A stretch of DNA of 64,000 bases from Mesostigma viride (GCA_009746045.1 RPFO01000106.1:893513-957512), one strand, 5' to 3'; numbered from the stretch's first letter, positions 30,740 to 42,410 are shown. The notes: a model not told the origin generated them from the sequence alone. A program made the numbers and translations.

Positions 30740-31270
30740 TTACTATCATATCAGCCTAGTTGTAACCTTTCTATAGAACTTGGTCCCGCCGTATTTGGCC
30801 AAGGAATGCAACGGATATAGTGTTCCGGTCGGCAGTTCAGCCGGCGGGACAATTAGTCGACAGCATTAATTTCCGTGTATTCGATATTTGTACCATGTGT
30901 CGGCGCCTTGGCGCCCCATGTTATCCATGTGTGTTTGTGGTCGTTATTAATGCGTCAAGTCTTGTGTCAACCGTGGGTCAATCGACTCCACATTGTGTCA
31001 ACGTGTGTCAAGTGCTTGCCGACCAACAGCTTATATGGCGGCGGCACAATGCACCGGTTTGGTCTGAGGTGCAAAGTCAATTAATATAAATCAGTAAAGC
31101 AATATACATTCGATCTTTAAGCCTTGCCACCAGTCTGGAATTCTGACGCATGTCCATTGGCCAAGCAGTAAGTGTCGCGGAAAGTCCAGCCAGGGTGCCC
31201 GCCCGGCCTGCGCCGGCCAGGCCGAGCCGGCCATCCCCAACTATAGTAATGAACCGCACACGGCTGGTGC

Positions 31271-31479
31271 ACCATGTACGTACGTTAAATTAAGGACATC
31301 ACCTCATCTGCCATTTAAAATACAGTACAGTTGTAGATCCGACGAGGACACCTCAGATGACGAAATCGTCATCTGAGCTGCATGTCCTCTATACTGACAG
31401 ATTTTATGGCAGATGATCTCCTCTAGCAACTGTATTGGCAGATGCGATCTCTTAAAATTATTTAACGTACGAACATGGT
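31271..31479. mobile_element. Foldback MITE-like repeat
   Basis: The ends mirror each other (ACCATGTACGTACGTTAAAT and, on the other strand, ACCATGTTCGTACGTTAAAT). The middle is a near-perfect hairpin at 31346-31389 with 12-bp arms CTCAGATGACGA around AA. No clear TSD was found. Confidence 0.6.
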
Positions 31480-31514
31480 TTATATCCCCCTCTAGTCACT
31501 ATATTAACCCAAGT

Positions 31515-31704
31515 AATTAATTAGTTAATTAATTAAAACACGTGCTCCCGTTGGGGAGTCACGGAGAACAGGAGGAGTGCATGCTTTTATTAATCCCTGT
31601 AACTATGCACAGCAGGAAAAGGGGCAGAGACCCCACCTATCCTTCATGCCAGAGGCATGCCACAGCAGCAATCGGACACGTATAAACGATCCGGCATGAC
31701 TGAA
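31515..31704 (-). mobile_element. ORF1-only LINE 3'-end fragment, minus strand
   Basis: On the minus strand it reads the family 3' UTR ending in ACTCCCCAACGGGAGCACGT and a TTAA-rich tail. Relative to other copies there is a short internal difference near 31565-31590. Confidence 0.7.
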
Positions 31705-31804
31705 TTCTGTCCACGGGTGCAAACCGCCCCGCATGATCGAGCATATAGCTACATGACAAGGAGAGTGTGGGCAATTATAAAGCAAGCGGAGCGATGGACG
31801 TAGC

Positions 31805-32379
31805 TGTTACGCCCTGGCTCCTCTCTATTCCAAACGCCTAGCCTGACTTCACCTAAACTAGTGAGGTTACCTATAGTGATGAGGAGCTATATTGTGGAAA
31901 GACCTGGGACGCGTCGACTCTGTTCTCAATTCTCAATGCATTCTATTATAATACGCCATACACCGAATAAAACCAGGGTACTACGAAGGAAACACTACTA
32001 CACAGCCATGACCCTAGCTAATATGTGTTAATTCATAACACACGCCGGGTGCAATTCACGAAGGACAACTGCTGCATAAATGATCGCCGACCTTCGTGTA
32101 TGCTCGGGCCGACATCGACCCTTGCCTATACAGGACCAACGCATATCCACAAGGTTCACACGGAGGATAAAAGGACCACTACTAAAGTACGCAGCGCGGC
32201 GCGACTGCACCGAACCACCATACTGTACAATTGCCACGTCACAAGGCCCGGTACCGACCGGCCAAAAGGTCCTAACTACACGTAAGCCTAGGAAAGTCAG
32301 CGAACTGTTCCGGAATGGCTGAGGCAACAAAGGACCTAATTTACGTCCGTAACAACAACAAAAGTTACGCGACGTAACA
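31805..32379 (-). repeat. 3' LTR of the gypsy element
   Basis: 575 bp, TGTTACG...CGTAACA, next to the polypurine tract at 32380-32400 (seen on the minus strand). Confidence 0.88.
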
Positions 32380-33967
32380 CCTCCCCCCCCCACAGGGAGC
32401 CCTCTCCCTACGTACAGGGAGGAAACCAAAGGGGTAGGAATAACCTATAACGCACCCAACAAAAGCCTAACATTATCGACTGACCATCCAAGGCCCAAAG
32501 CAAAAACATGTTAACCCTTCAACTGTCAAAACTCGAACCACGAGAACGGACTGAGTTTGGGTATCTTTGTGCGCCTGAGAGTAACTAGCCAAATAACATT
32601 TTCTGGCCCACCCTTGGAACCAAGCATGCTTTTATATCAAATAATGTTTGGGAAATTTGGTTGGTCGCATATCCATGCCCTACACCTGCTAAAAATAGCA
32701 CCCCCCTCAGGGGGGTACAGTGCAAATGGGGTTGGAGACATATATAATGCATTATCGACCATTTACACAAATCAGTTGGCCCTGGCCTTTTAAAGGCAGT
32801 TTATTATAATCATAGACATGCCATCAATGCATTCAATACATGAAATGTCACAAAACTGTGAACGCTAGCTACAAAATGGCCAAAGCCAGCTGGCACCGTT
32901 ATAACGGTGCCAGCTGGCAGGGGTATAAATGGTAGCATAACAACACAAAGCTTTATTCCAATTGGCATGAAACAACAAGGGATGCCCAAATGGGCATAAT
33001 GCACCATACCCAGGTGATAAAACAAGAGACCATGCCATATAACATATGCCAACATGCCACAAGGGGCCAAAATGGCACTAGCGCGCGCGCGCGGCATATA
33101 TTGCGCATGACTAGCCAAGGGTGTATAGCTAACTGTCAATTAGGCTACCTGGCTGTATGCCAAACTACGGATCGCGCCTCTGGGTGCGCAGATACTGCCT
33201 CCTACGAGGCCCTGTCAGCTGGGTGCCAGCTGCCAACGTGCGGGTCGTGCGGCCATTGGCCTCAGCCCACACGCGGCCAGCCGGGCTGCGGGCTGACAGG
33301 GGCTGCATGGCACGCTGGCGGCGGGCGTCGTCGTCGAGGCCAGCCACTGGTCCAGCGTGGAACCTGAGATAAGCCAGCATATAAGACACAAGACCATGTT
33401 TTAAAATAGGTGAAAGGCTCATTAATCAAGGCCTCAAGCGCGCGTCAAAGGGGTGGCAAGGAGCTGCATCACTAACGCACCCAATGAATGACAAAACACC
33501 TCCACGTTCTTTGCAACAATAAAGAAAACAAAAGGAACAAGTTGGTAATGCTTCCATGCAAACAGGTATTGGGTATCTCCATGTTTGTCACATGCAATGG
33601 ATGCAAAATAAGAAGGTGGGCGTTGGCCAGCAAAACAAGAAGCCATGCCTAAAACTGGTCAGAAAAGAACTTTTCTCGGGCTGTTTGAGCCAGGAAAAGC
33701 ATTGGGTAATCACCTTTACCATATTACTAACCAACACCAACCGTTATCACGCTATTTCCGTTGCAGCCTCAGCTAACAGCGACCAAACATGGTCCAAAAT
33801 CTGCTTGACCTGATGGTATTCCACAACCATGACAAGCCGATGCGTAGAGGGAGCAAAACAACAAAATGACAATCAAAAGCCCTCGATTATAACCCTGATA
33901 TTAGTTATAAACGATAACACAACCATATACGGTTAACGGAACACGCTAGGAGGCTAGAACGTACCAG

Positions 33968-34460
33968 GGCCGGGCCCACTTCAAATGTTCCGCCGTCCAA
34001 GCCAAGTGTGTGACACTTTTGGTCGTTTTTCGCAAAAAAAAAATAAAATTTCGCACGAGTTCGCGTGATTTTCGCGTGATTTTCGCAAAATTTTCACACA
34101 TTTTCGCACGATTTCGCACGATTTCGCACAATTTTGCATGATTTCGCACAATTTCGCATGGATTTCAACCAAGGGTCGTTTTGGGGAGTGACGTTTGACA
34201 AAATTTCGCATGAATTCACACACGTTGTGCACATCAAAATTTGTTACCGTCGACATTTTTCACATGAAATTTCGCACAATTTCAGCAAATTTCGCACAAA
34301 TTCGCACGATTTCAGCAAATTTCACACGATTTCAGCAAATTTCGCACAATTTCGCACGATTTCGCACGACGAATCACTCTGCAGAGTGACGATCGTCGAA
34401 AAAGTAAAAAAAACGACCAAAAGTGTCACACTTTTCGGAACATTTGAAGTGGGCCCGGCC
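33968..34460. mobile_element. 493-bp foldback MITE with TTTCGCAC repeats
   Basis: The ends are inverted copies of GGCCGGGCCCACTTCAAATG, followed by a second shared block GTGTGACACTTTTGGTCGTT. CCAG flanks it (33964-33967 and 34461-34464). The transposon copy at 63192 lacks the insert at the corresponding site (ACCAGG near 63820), proving the boundaries. The interior is a run of degenerate 10-bp TTTCGCACGA units on either strand. Confidence 0.85.
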
Positions 34461-34722
34461 CCAGGTCGGAACAGCAGATTACCTTTCCTGCGGGAGCCAG
34501 CACGCCCGATTCATGGACGTAGCCTCGAGCCTTTCCTGCATGGCTGCCAGTTCTAGCAAATCTGGTTGGGAACAACGTCAAAGGTTTATCCATGCGCAAA
34601 TACCTCGAAAATCTCCGCCTAGCAACATGCAGCACTCGCACTGTCACCGCCTGGCCGCTAACATGAATTGCTGCGCCGACCAGCACCCCGATGACCCATC
34701 TACGCATCTTCAAACGTTCCAT
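34426..34722 (-). CDS. Unrecognised ORF of the TTAA transposon (copy A)
   Basis: The frame begins MERLKMRRWVIG and runs through GAAIHVSGQAVTVRVLHVAR to LRMDKPLTLF. It is nearly identical to the ORF at 63564-63803 and is clearly related to 50679-50900 in a more distant element. All three sit between a possible splice acceptor and a conserved GGTAATCTGC donor-like sequence. The 3' end here runs into the MITE. I do not recognise a domain; it may be one exon of a transposon protein. Confidence 0.45.
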   Translation of the reverse strand: MERLKMRRWVIGVLVGAAIHVSGQAVTVRVLHVARRRFSRYLRMDKPLTLFPTRFARTGSHAGKARGYVHESGVLAPAGKVICCSDLGPGPLQMFRKV

Positions 34723-35099
34723 GGCTAGGGATAAAACCTTTTTAGGACTTAAAAATCATGCCTACAAAATTTGAGTCCATTATGTCAAGCCATTTTCTCG
34801 TACCAGTCAGTTGTGTGCACCGCCATAGCCGTGCGTGTCAATATTTTTCATGCACGTCGGTCCCGTTAGACCATGGTACCCCCCTAACTTTGCTCAAGCA
34901 TATCTCCCTGGCCAGGTGTCCAAAGTACGGTCTGAATAGTGCCAGGCATAGCTTACGTCTAGATCTTTCGATCCCCCCAGGTTTGACCGTTAAATTATTA
35001 TTGGCGCGGCGCCTGGTTCTGCCACAAACTCAGTCCGTTAGAGTGGCGCGAGTTCAACTGGCGCCACGAAAACGGACTCAGTACAGTTTAAGGGTTAAC

Positions 35100-36340
35100 C
35101 TCGGGTCCACCCCAAACGGTGTAGGGTCGATCACCAGCACCACGCCGGGTGTGAGGCTCCCCTAACTGCCTTGCACGGAGGCTTGCCGGGAGGGACGGCA
35201 CTAGGCAGGACACGCGTAGGAAACAATGTTCACACTGAGGACAGAGAACGGCCAACCAACTGGCCAAGCCCAGAGGGCGACTCTATATACCGGAGGGACA
35301 ACACCCTCAGGTCGGGCCTAGAGCCCTCTGTCTACACACCAGTAGCCTGAAAAGTACCACGGGTGGCCAAAAGCACCGCCATGTACGCCCGGTGATGACC
35401 AACATCAGTAGGGTTGTCTGAAACTATCGCACGAAGGGCTCTGCCGACAGCAGAAGGAGGGCACGCATGGGAGGAACCGATAGAAGACCAGCTCACCACG
35501 AGCAACGGAGGTGAAAAACAAGTCCAGGAAACGCTCCACGTTGTCGGGCCACAGACGCACGTGCCGGAGCTCACGACTCTCGCTAGCACGCGTGACCGAA
35601 GCTGAGGACTTCCCAACAGGAGCAACGCGCGGTTGGTGGATGACGGGGGAGGCGGGCGCGACGGAAGAAGCGGCGGGCGGCAGGAGCGGCGACAGGGGAA
35701 GACGTTGTGGCCGGTCGGGCAGAGGTCCAATCACCCATGGCCGAATCATACGTATCCTCAGCATGCAGTGTCAAACACCCACTTGCCCGTCGACGCCTTG
35801 CCCAAATCTCGATGACGCTGAGGCTCGGCCGGCTGAGCATGCGCGACGGAGGGAGCCACGGAAGGAGCGACAGCGGCCGGCTGCATGAGCATGCGTGACG
35901 GAGGGATCGAGCCACGGACGGAGCGACAGCGGCTGGCTGAGCAGCCGTCGTCTTACATGATGGCTGCGGAGGGCGGGGGACAACCAACCGACCCACAGCC
36001 AGAGGAAATAACATAAGGCAAGGAAGGAAAACAACCAGAGGTTGTGCAGGTTTTCACTCAACCAAACTATGTAGGTCATCTTCCCAGTCACTACCAGACC
36101 CATTTACATAATGTCAGAGGGCTTCTTCTACCACTCTATTTAATCGCTCTACTAGGTGCATGTGAGGAGGAGGAATGGTACGCAGTGCCAAACGTCACTT
36201 TAGTACCAAATAGCAGCAAAGAACTCTGTCCAAAGGTCCGAGGTAAACAAGTTGTCCTTATCAGAGATAAAATGCCTGCTCAACCCATGGTAACGATAAA
36301 CGTTTAGAAGGTACAGCTGAGCACAGTCACTCGAGCATTA
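35100..36340 (-). pseudogene. Gypsy integrase C-terminal and 3' region, decayed
   Basis: Minus-strand remnants include the integrase core (LLLFGTKVTFGTAYHSS near 36190-36240) and a proline/alanine-rich stretch at 35450-35800 containing ELRHVRLWPDNVERFL. Multiple stops and frame changes interrupt it. I cannot confirm a chromodomain. Confidence 0.6.
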
Positions 36341-36984
36341 AGCTCCAAGGGACAAGGGACAATGTGACAACGTCTAGTAAGGCGGTCTACAGACATGCAC
36401 GACTATGTGCGCATCAATTGCCTTTGGCATTCTTTTTAAAGGGGCCCCGAATTAAAATCCTTCATAATGGGATCCCAAGGCATTATATAATAGGATCAGG
36501 GAGGGTACGAGGCTCGATCTGCTATTTGACCCACAAGGCATTATAATAGGATCAAGGAGGGTACGAGACTCGATCTGCTATCTGACCCACATTACTAGGT
36601 TTCATATCCTGGCACATGTGATTGGCATGTCCTACCAACATATTCATCCACATCAAGTGCTGAGGAGGGACTCAGGGCCAGAAGTATGAACGGGTTACCA
36701 AATCCCGCACACGCTTCCCGCCCTAGCTGGTGAGCAGCTAAATCATGTAACTCAAACAACAAGGACGAGCGGCAAATAAGGGGAAAATACAAACGCCATT
36801 GCAGAGGATCATCCTTTAACAGCACATACAAGAAGAGGGGTGGACTAGAAGGAACAACATTACCATACGACTTCCCAGCCCTACTGGACACATGACGGAG
36901 GGGAAAAGAAATAATTCTATTAGTATCCTGGCCCCCCCACCGAGGTGACAGGTGTGCCCTCACACCGAAGAGAAAGGCCCACAT
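36340..36984 (-). pseudogene. Gypsy integrase zinc-binding domain, decayed
   Basis: The minus strand reads CRSSLLFELHDLAAHQLGRE followed by DVDEYVGRTCQ, which fits the HHCC module (His pair then Cys). Frames are broken. A 68-bp tandem duplication (GGATCAGGGAGGGTACGAGG) lies at about 36470-36600. Confidence 0.65.
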
Positions 36985-37676
36985 ACGAGAGAGGAGATCA
37001 GGAAAACGAACAGAGGTATGGAAAAGGCCGGTAGACCTGTATACTGCCCGTCATGAGGGATGTCACCATATAGGGGAAAACACCAAGAGGAGTAGGAACG
37101 AGGGTGGTAGTGAGGACATCTAGATCCTCGAAAAAGGAATACTAAGTCAGGACGTCGGGATAAAGCATCAGGGACAATATTATCGACACCCTTGACGTAT
37201 TGCAGGGGCAAATTGCGCACGGAATTCCATCCACCGCGCTTGCCGAGGAGACTGTGAGGTTGGGTTGTGACAGGAGGTGAATCAGAGGACGATGGTCGGT
37301 TTGAATAACCAACCGGTAAGGGTCAGCATCACAAGGCTCACTGATACAGACATCGAACTGGGCACCTTTAAGGAAATGTTGCAATGCATGACAGCAGTAT
37401 TAATTAATTAGAAACATGACTCCGTTGGGAGTACATGTAGCACATATCCCTCAGAAGGGGCATATGGCTTTTTATACATTCTGGGCTACTTCCTGCAAGG
37501 GTGGGAATGTAAGCGACACTTGCTCTAGGTGCACCAGGGCACCTGCAGTATACCACAGCCAATAACTCTTGTTGGTGAACAGGGTAGTTGCGCTCAGCAG
37601 GTAACATAGTCCTAGAGATGTATTCGATGGTTTGCAAACCATGCATGACCCTGGTCTTGGAGGAGAACACCCCCAA
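36960..37676 (-). pseudogene. Gypsy RNase H domain, split by a LINE tail
   Basis: Minus-strand pieces read YISRTMLPAERNYPVHQQEL, then (after the insert at 37401-37544) FDVCISEPCDADPYRLVIQTD with DHRPLIHL, and PLQYVKGVDNIVPDALSRRP. These are the standard Ty3/gypsy RNase H landmarks. Frameshifts and the insertion break the gene. Confidence 0.85.
37401..37544 (-). mobile_element. 144-bp LINE 3'-end insertion in RNase H
   Basis: GCAGTAT at 37394-37400 and 37545-37551 is the TSD. On the minus strand it ends in the hairpin ACTCC-CAAC-GGAGT then a TTAATTAA tail. It matches the insert at 49925-50100 but is strongly 5'-truncated. Confidence 0.8.
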
Positions 37677-37679
37677 TGG

Positions 37680-38700
37680 CTACCTTACTAGTGTCAGTAG
37701 CTAATACAAACAGTTTCGAGGTATCTGGCAAGACGAGGATCGCAGCCTGGCCGGAGTCTGCTGACAACAAAAACTTCAACCACGCAGAAAGGAAAGGACA
37801 TTTTAGCTCACTCCTTCCTAGTCACCGTGATTGCATGATAAGGAACCAAATTCCACAGTAAGTGAGGGGTCTCAATGGAGGAGGAAGAAAACCCCGTTCG
37901 CGGGTTGGAGAAGGTAAAGGAGTAAGAAATCTGTCAGGGATATGAGGGGTCTCAATACAGGAGGAAGAAAACCCCGTTCGCAGGTTGGAGAATTTGGTAA
38001 AGGAGTAAGAAATCTGCATGTCAGGGATATGAAATGGAGAAGGAGCAGCTTCTGTACGAATTGTAGGAGGAGGACCTGCACGACGAGGGTGTATTCATAT
38101 ATGTTGGTTTGACTAATAATAATACTAAAGACATGAACTGCTGATGAATGCCTCTTTGATACCGAAGACAGAACTGCTGTGCTTCTTCAAAGAGGTGAAA
38201 TTTCTTATACCTAATCACGTAAACGGAGGGGTTATTAATCACAGTACGTGCATCAGCCCAAGAAAGGAAAATACTATGCCATGCATGAGGAAGTGATGTC
38301 TGCGTAGTATTTTGCACGTGGCTATCATCATAATAATCAACTTTACAATAGTCTGTAACTAGACTAAATTTTGCCATTGGGCAGAGGGACTAGCAAAACA
38401 CTGGTAGAATATGGGGAATTACTAGGATCCCTGACATCTACTTCTAATAATGACACAAGTATTTGTTTTAACTCTTATTTAATTCGGAGGGGCCCATACG
38501 ATACATCGGAGAAAACCACACGAGGAGGAGGGCCGGTATGAGGGAGTCTTTTCTTCAAAGACCCGAGAGGAATCTATAATAGACATGTAACGGACTTTAT
38601 TGGTAAGACACGGAGGAACATACGCAATAAAACATCTATTGTCATTGTTGGTCATCAATGACCAGCCATAGGTCATACAGGAGGATCACCGGGTAACTCA
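37680..38700 (-). pseudogene. Gypsy reverse transcriptase, heavily decayed
   Basis: The start is recognisable as RVFEEKTPSYRPSS (minus strand, near 38560), which fits the N-terminal RT motif DxFxExLPxxPP. The end near 37800 reads AKMSFPFCVVEV, fitting the thumb region. The catalytic YxDD was not found. An 82-bp tandem duplication with GGAGGAAGAAAACCCCGTTC lies at 37863-38030. Confidence 0.6.
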
Positions 38701-38924
38701 ATAGGGGTTACATCTACTAAGGATAAATTCTCTACCTTACAGTGTCGTTCCGGCAACAGGGCTAAAAGGTGCTATCAGGGAACCAGGTAACAGCTAGCCT
38801 CCGGCCCGAGGCTTACTATAACCATGGTGTCATGTTCTCGTCAGAAGGCAACAAATGTGAAAACGCTAGCTGCCCAAATCTGAGATTCCGCGGATCGAAC
38901 ACGTAAAGTAAGAAAGCCTAGAAG

Positions 38925-39376
38925 CTACCAGCAAGGAATCGAACCTAGGACCATAGTAGTGTCATAATTAATAGTGACTTTATGGCCTTGATGCCAATCT
39001 AAGCCCAACAATACATCAACAGTCGTTATAGGGCCTATGGTCGCCACTAATTTAATCTGGCGACCCTGAATGAGGAGTGGTAAGGATACTAGTCTCATGA
39101 GAGTGACTAGTGCGACCATCAGCATATATAGTGCACAGTCACATGAGAGGCATGAGGGATAGCTACTACATGTAATCCTAGTCTCCTAACAAGGGCCTTG
39201 CTCACAAAGGAGCTGGCAGCCCCACTATCTACGAGGACAGAAACATTGAGGATATCATGAGGATGCAGAAAAGGGTCTACCACGGTAGTAGGAACGGTAA
39301 GGCCACCATTTAGAAACATCAAAGGACGAACACGCAGGGGTGCAGAGGATGCAGCATCCACGTACAGTAGTGACAA
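38925..39376 (-). pseudogene. Gypsy aspartic protease, frameshifted
   Basis: Two minus-strand frames carry the active site VLVDSGAASSFVSKALVRRL (39119-39376) and the flap/C-terminal motif DVLLGLDWHQGHKVTINY (38925-39125). The catalytic DSG is kept. A frameshift separates them. Confidence 0.82.
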
Positions 39377-39475
39377 AACAGGTAAACAAAATTTTTCTGA
39401 GCTTGGGGTACTAGCTGAGGACCTTACCAGGCTACCCCCTGCTGACAGGTCTACTGTTTTCCCTCCCCCCCCACA

Positions 39476-40977
39476 TCATCCAAGGGAACGAACCCTGGAG
39501 GAAACCCCGGTGAGAAAGCCATGCATTGCTGGAGAATCACGAGGGTATTGAGAGGGGATGGCATCCTGATCAGAATGGGGATTAAATAAGGAGCCTGTCT
39601 GTACAGCATTTAACCTAGAGGGTTGAGGAGCAGAAGAGGAACGACCAGAGGGTGGGCGAAGGGGAGAGGCCCGCTGAGGAGTACGCGGAGGGCAGGCATT
39701 GGGATGAGGGGTGTCCCCAGAAAGAAACTTGGGGCACTCCCTCTTAAGATGGCCCACCTCATGACAGTGATAACACGTGATGTGAGACACATCCAATGCA
39801 GATATATCTGTAACACAAATATCTAATTCTTCTACATATGCCTCTTCTTCTTCATGCAGGAGTGAGGACAAGGTTATGGACCCTAGTACGGACAGGATAA
39901 GGAGCATACATAAAATCAGCAACACGGAGGAGATGGGTACGAACAGCAGCCAGAGGAAGGTCACGAAAACGATAGGCAGAAAACTGTTAAGGCGCTCTTG
40001 CCAATCAGCGTCTGGAGGCACTACATGATTTTCCAATCTCCTAAACAATTCTGCTACTGATCGAGTTAGGGTATGCATGGGACGCGAGGGACTCACATTG
40101 AACAAGGGTGGCAAGGGCAGGAGCCACACACGTGGTAAGGTAATGAGGGACAAGAACAGCATCAGGGAGTTTCCACCTATAATATTGTTCCCAAGAGGCC
40201 GTCGGCTGCTGAGTGATGAGCATAAGAAAGGTGAAAAACTGCTGAGGAGTGGAACTGGTACTGATCTAACTTAGGCACACTAGCAAAGGTGGGAAGGGGA
40301 GGGGGCTTAGATGAACGAGAAGGATCACTTTTATCCATAGGCCCACTCTTTTCCACAGGCACATACTCAGGCAGTAACCAATTATGAGGACTGCAGGATA
40401 GGTCTTAGGAAGAGGACGTGAGGGCACCACAGAGTCAGGGTGGTGACCAGAGGTGTGAGGAACAGTATAGGCTTCTCTGATTGTGGAATAGGAAAGATGA
40501 TCATCATAGTTTTTATCATGGAGAGGCGGGGTGCTAAAATCCTGATCTCTATAACTCTGCTACACGTGAGGGGATTTGGGCTGCCTCATAGGCCGTATCA
40601 GGGTATGCCCAGGAAGCAGGAGGATGTGTAGGAATGGCAGCAGGATACCCACTATAGGGCCCACAGGAGCGAGACTACGTACGTACACCACGAGGGGCTG
40701 ACACCTGTGGAGCCTGAGAGGGTATAGACACAGAGTGATTCCCAGCATTACCAGGAGGAATAGCAGAGGGTGGGGCAATAGCCCTAGTATGCGCCTCAAA
40801 CGTAGGAGGAGGATAATTAATAGGTGAACGGTGAAAGGACGGAGTAGAGGGAGTACTGTCAGAACGTACACTCTGAGACGGAGGAGTCAAGTGATGGACA
40901 GTGTCCAAGGAATCACGTCTATTACTACCCATAGATAGCCAATTGAGGAGTACCAGAATTAACACTAGGATTAACAC
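39476..40977 (-). pseudogene. Gypsy Gag with one zinc knuckle, decayed
   Basis: The minus strand starts near MGSNRRDSLDTVHHLTPP (about 40930) with a Pro/Ser-rich region. A capsid part with several frame changes follows (LPTFASVPKLDQYQ). The knuckle CYHCHEVGHLKREC (C-x2-C-x4-H-x4-C) lies near 39740-39785, then a basic Pro/Ser tail. Stops and shifts break it. Confidence 0.75.
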
Positions 40978-41824
40978 GCACCTGAGGAACGTTGGTTAAT
41001 TGGAGACATACCCCCACCAAGAGACGTTTGATAAGACATGTTTGATGTGCAAATGAAAGAAATACACTGGACGAGGAAAGGTTAAAAATCTGAACAAGGA
41101 TATTAGATGAAAATCTGTTCAAGACTAAAGTAAAATCAGATCAAGGATACAAGAAAATTAAGTCAAGGAGAAAATAAAATCATATCAAAAGGGGCATGTC
41201 CAAGAAAACAAAGGGGAGTGGCTACCACTTTAGCAAGGAAAAGGAAGGAATGATTTAAAATCTGATCAAGGATAAAATAAAATCTGATCAAGGAGAAAAC
41301 AAAAAGGAAACAAACGAAAACATTATTGTAGCTTAAGCTACAATATATTGTTACCGAAATGCCGAGGACGCCTGATCGAAACCAGCGCCCGTTGGTAAAT
41401 AAACATCCGGCTCAATAAAGATTCTGCACGAGGAAGCATATAAGAAAACACAGCAGCATGCACGGAAAAGAGGTGTAGTCGAAAGAGACGCTAATCGTCT
41501 CCCTAACCAGCACAATTGAACCGTCTAACCAACTAACTAACGTCAAACAGCACCCAGCAAGGAAATGCACACACAGAAGGAAAAGGAAAAGAAACTAGCT
41601 ACGTGAGGAGTTCATCCGCTGTGAGCAGGTCTAACTTCTATAGGCATGCAGGGCGTGTCCCGAATCGGGCAGCACTACCCCCCTTAGTAGCTTGCAGGCG
41701 ACCCGCCCCTTACCTGTCAAGAGGTTGTCTTCTTCTGTACCCTGGCCGCGGAAGGCCTCTGGCGTATAAGGTGACCGTTGCAAGGGAATATCGTCGCGTC
41801 CACCTAAACTACCTCCGATACCAT

Positions 41825-42405
41825 TGTTACGCCCTGGCTCCTCTCTATTCCAAACGCGCCTAGCCTGACTTCACCTAAACTAGTGAGGTTACCTATAGTG
41901 ATGAGGAGCTATATTGTGGAAAGACCTGGGACGCGTCGACTCTGTTCTCAATTCTCAATGCATTCTATTATAATACGCCATACACCGAATAAAACCAGGG
42001 TACTACGAAGGAAACACTACTACACAGCCATGACCCTAGCTAATATGTGTTAATTCATAACACATGCCGGGTGCAATTCACGAAGGACAACGGCTGCATA
42101 AATGATCGCCGACCTTCGTGTATGCTCGGGCCGACATCGACCCTTGCCTACAGGACCAACGCATGTCCACAAGGTTCACACCGGGAGGATAAAAGGACCA
42201 CTACTAAAGTACGCAGCGCGGCGCGACTGCACCGAACCACCATACTGTACAATTGCCACGTCACAAGGCCCGGTACCGACCGGCCAAAAGGTCCTAACTA
42301 CACGTAAGCCCTAGTAGGAAAGTCAGCGAACTGTTCCGGAATGGCTGAGGCAACAAAGGACCTAATTTACGTCCGTAACAACAACAAAAGTTACGCGACG
42401 TAACA
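41825..42405 (-). repeat. 5' LTR of the gypsy element
   Basis: 581 bp, TGTTACG...CGTAACA. On the minus strand it is followed by the primer-binding site TGGTATCGGAGG at 41812-41823. Confidence 0.88.
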
Positions 42406-42410
42406 GTAGC

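Larger units (their letters stand above)
26334..31148 (+). mobile_element. Gag-only LTR retrotransposon (TR-GAG-like)
   Basis: LTRs of 493 bp at 26334-26826 and at 28661-28757 plus 30753-31148 look identical once the inserted LINE is removed. TGGTATCGG follows the 5' LTR at once, matching the initiator-Met tRNA primer site pattern TGGTATC. A GCAAGGGGGG polypurine tract precedes the 3' LTR. The 1.83-kb interior encodes only Gag; no protease, RT or integrase is present, so it must be moved in trans. Equal LTRs mean it moved recently. Flanks do not give a clear 5-bp duplication (GATAT against CATGT), so it may have recombined. Confidence 0.82.
28661..31148 (+). repeat. 3' LTR of the gag-only element, split by a LINE
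   Basis: Segments 28661-28757 (97 bp) and 30753-31148 (396 bp) together equal the 493-bp 5' LTR. The break is the LINE insertion with its TTACTATCATATC duplication. Confidence 0.88.
31149..31804. other. Region between LTR elements, with a foldback element and a LINE tail
   Basis: Apart from the foldback at 31271-31479 and the LINE tail at 31515-31704, nothing is recognised. The short sequence GTAGC at 31800-31804 is the gypsy TSD. Confidence 0.5.
32515..35094. mobile_element. TTAA-flanked DNA transposon copy A, inside the gypsy element
   Basis: TTAA at 32511-32514 and 35095-35098 flanks ends CCCTTCAACTGT and, inverted, CCCTTAAACTGT. TTAA targets and TIRs starting CCC fit piggyBac; Kolobok also uses TTAA. 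Inside the ends are palindromes built on AACGGACTGAG. The copy is in opposite orientation to that at 63192 and shares its ORF (34426-34722, minus). It carries the foldback MITE at 33968-34460 and a perfect 34-bp palindrome at 32885-32918. No transposase is recognised. Confidence 0.8.
31805..42405 (-). mobile_element. Ty3/gypsy LTR retrotransposon, minus strand, decayed and nested
   Basis: LTRs at 31805-32379 (575 bp) and 41825-42405 (581 bp) start TGTTACG and end CGTAACA. GTAGC flanks the element (31800-31804 and 42406-42410). On the minus strand ATGGTATCGGAGG follows the 5' LTR as the primer site, and a G-rich tract (TGTGGGGGGGGGGAGG) precedes the 3' LTR. The internal order gag, protease, RT, RNase H, integrase is gypsy order. 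All frames are broken. The LTRs differ by about four substitutions plus several small indels, younger than the coding decay would suggest. Confidence 0.9.
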
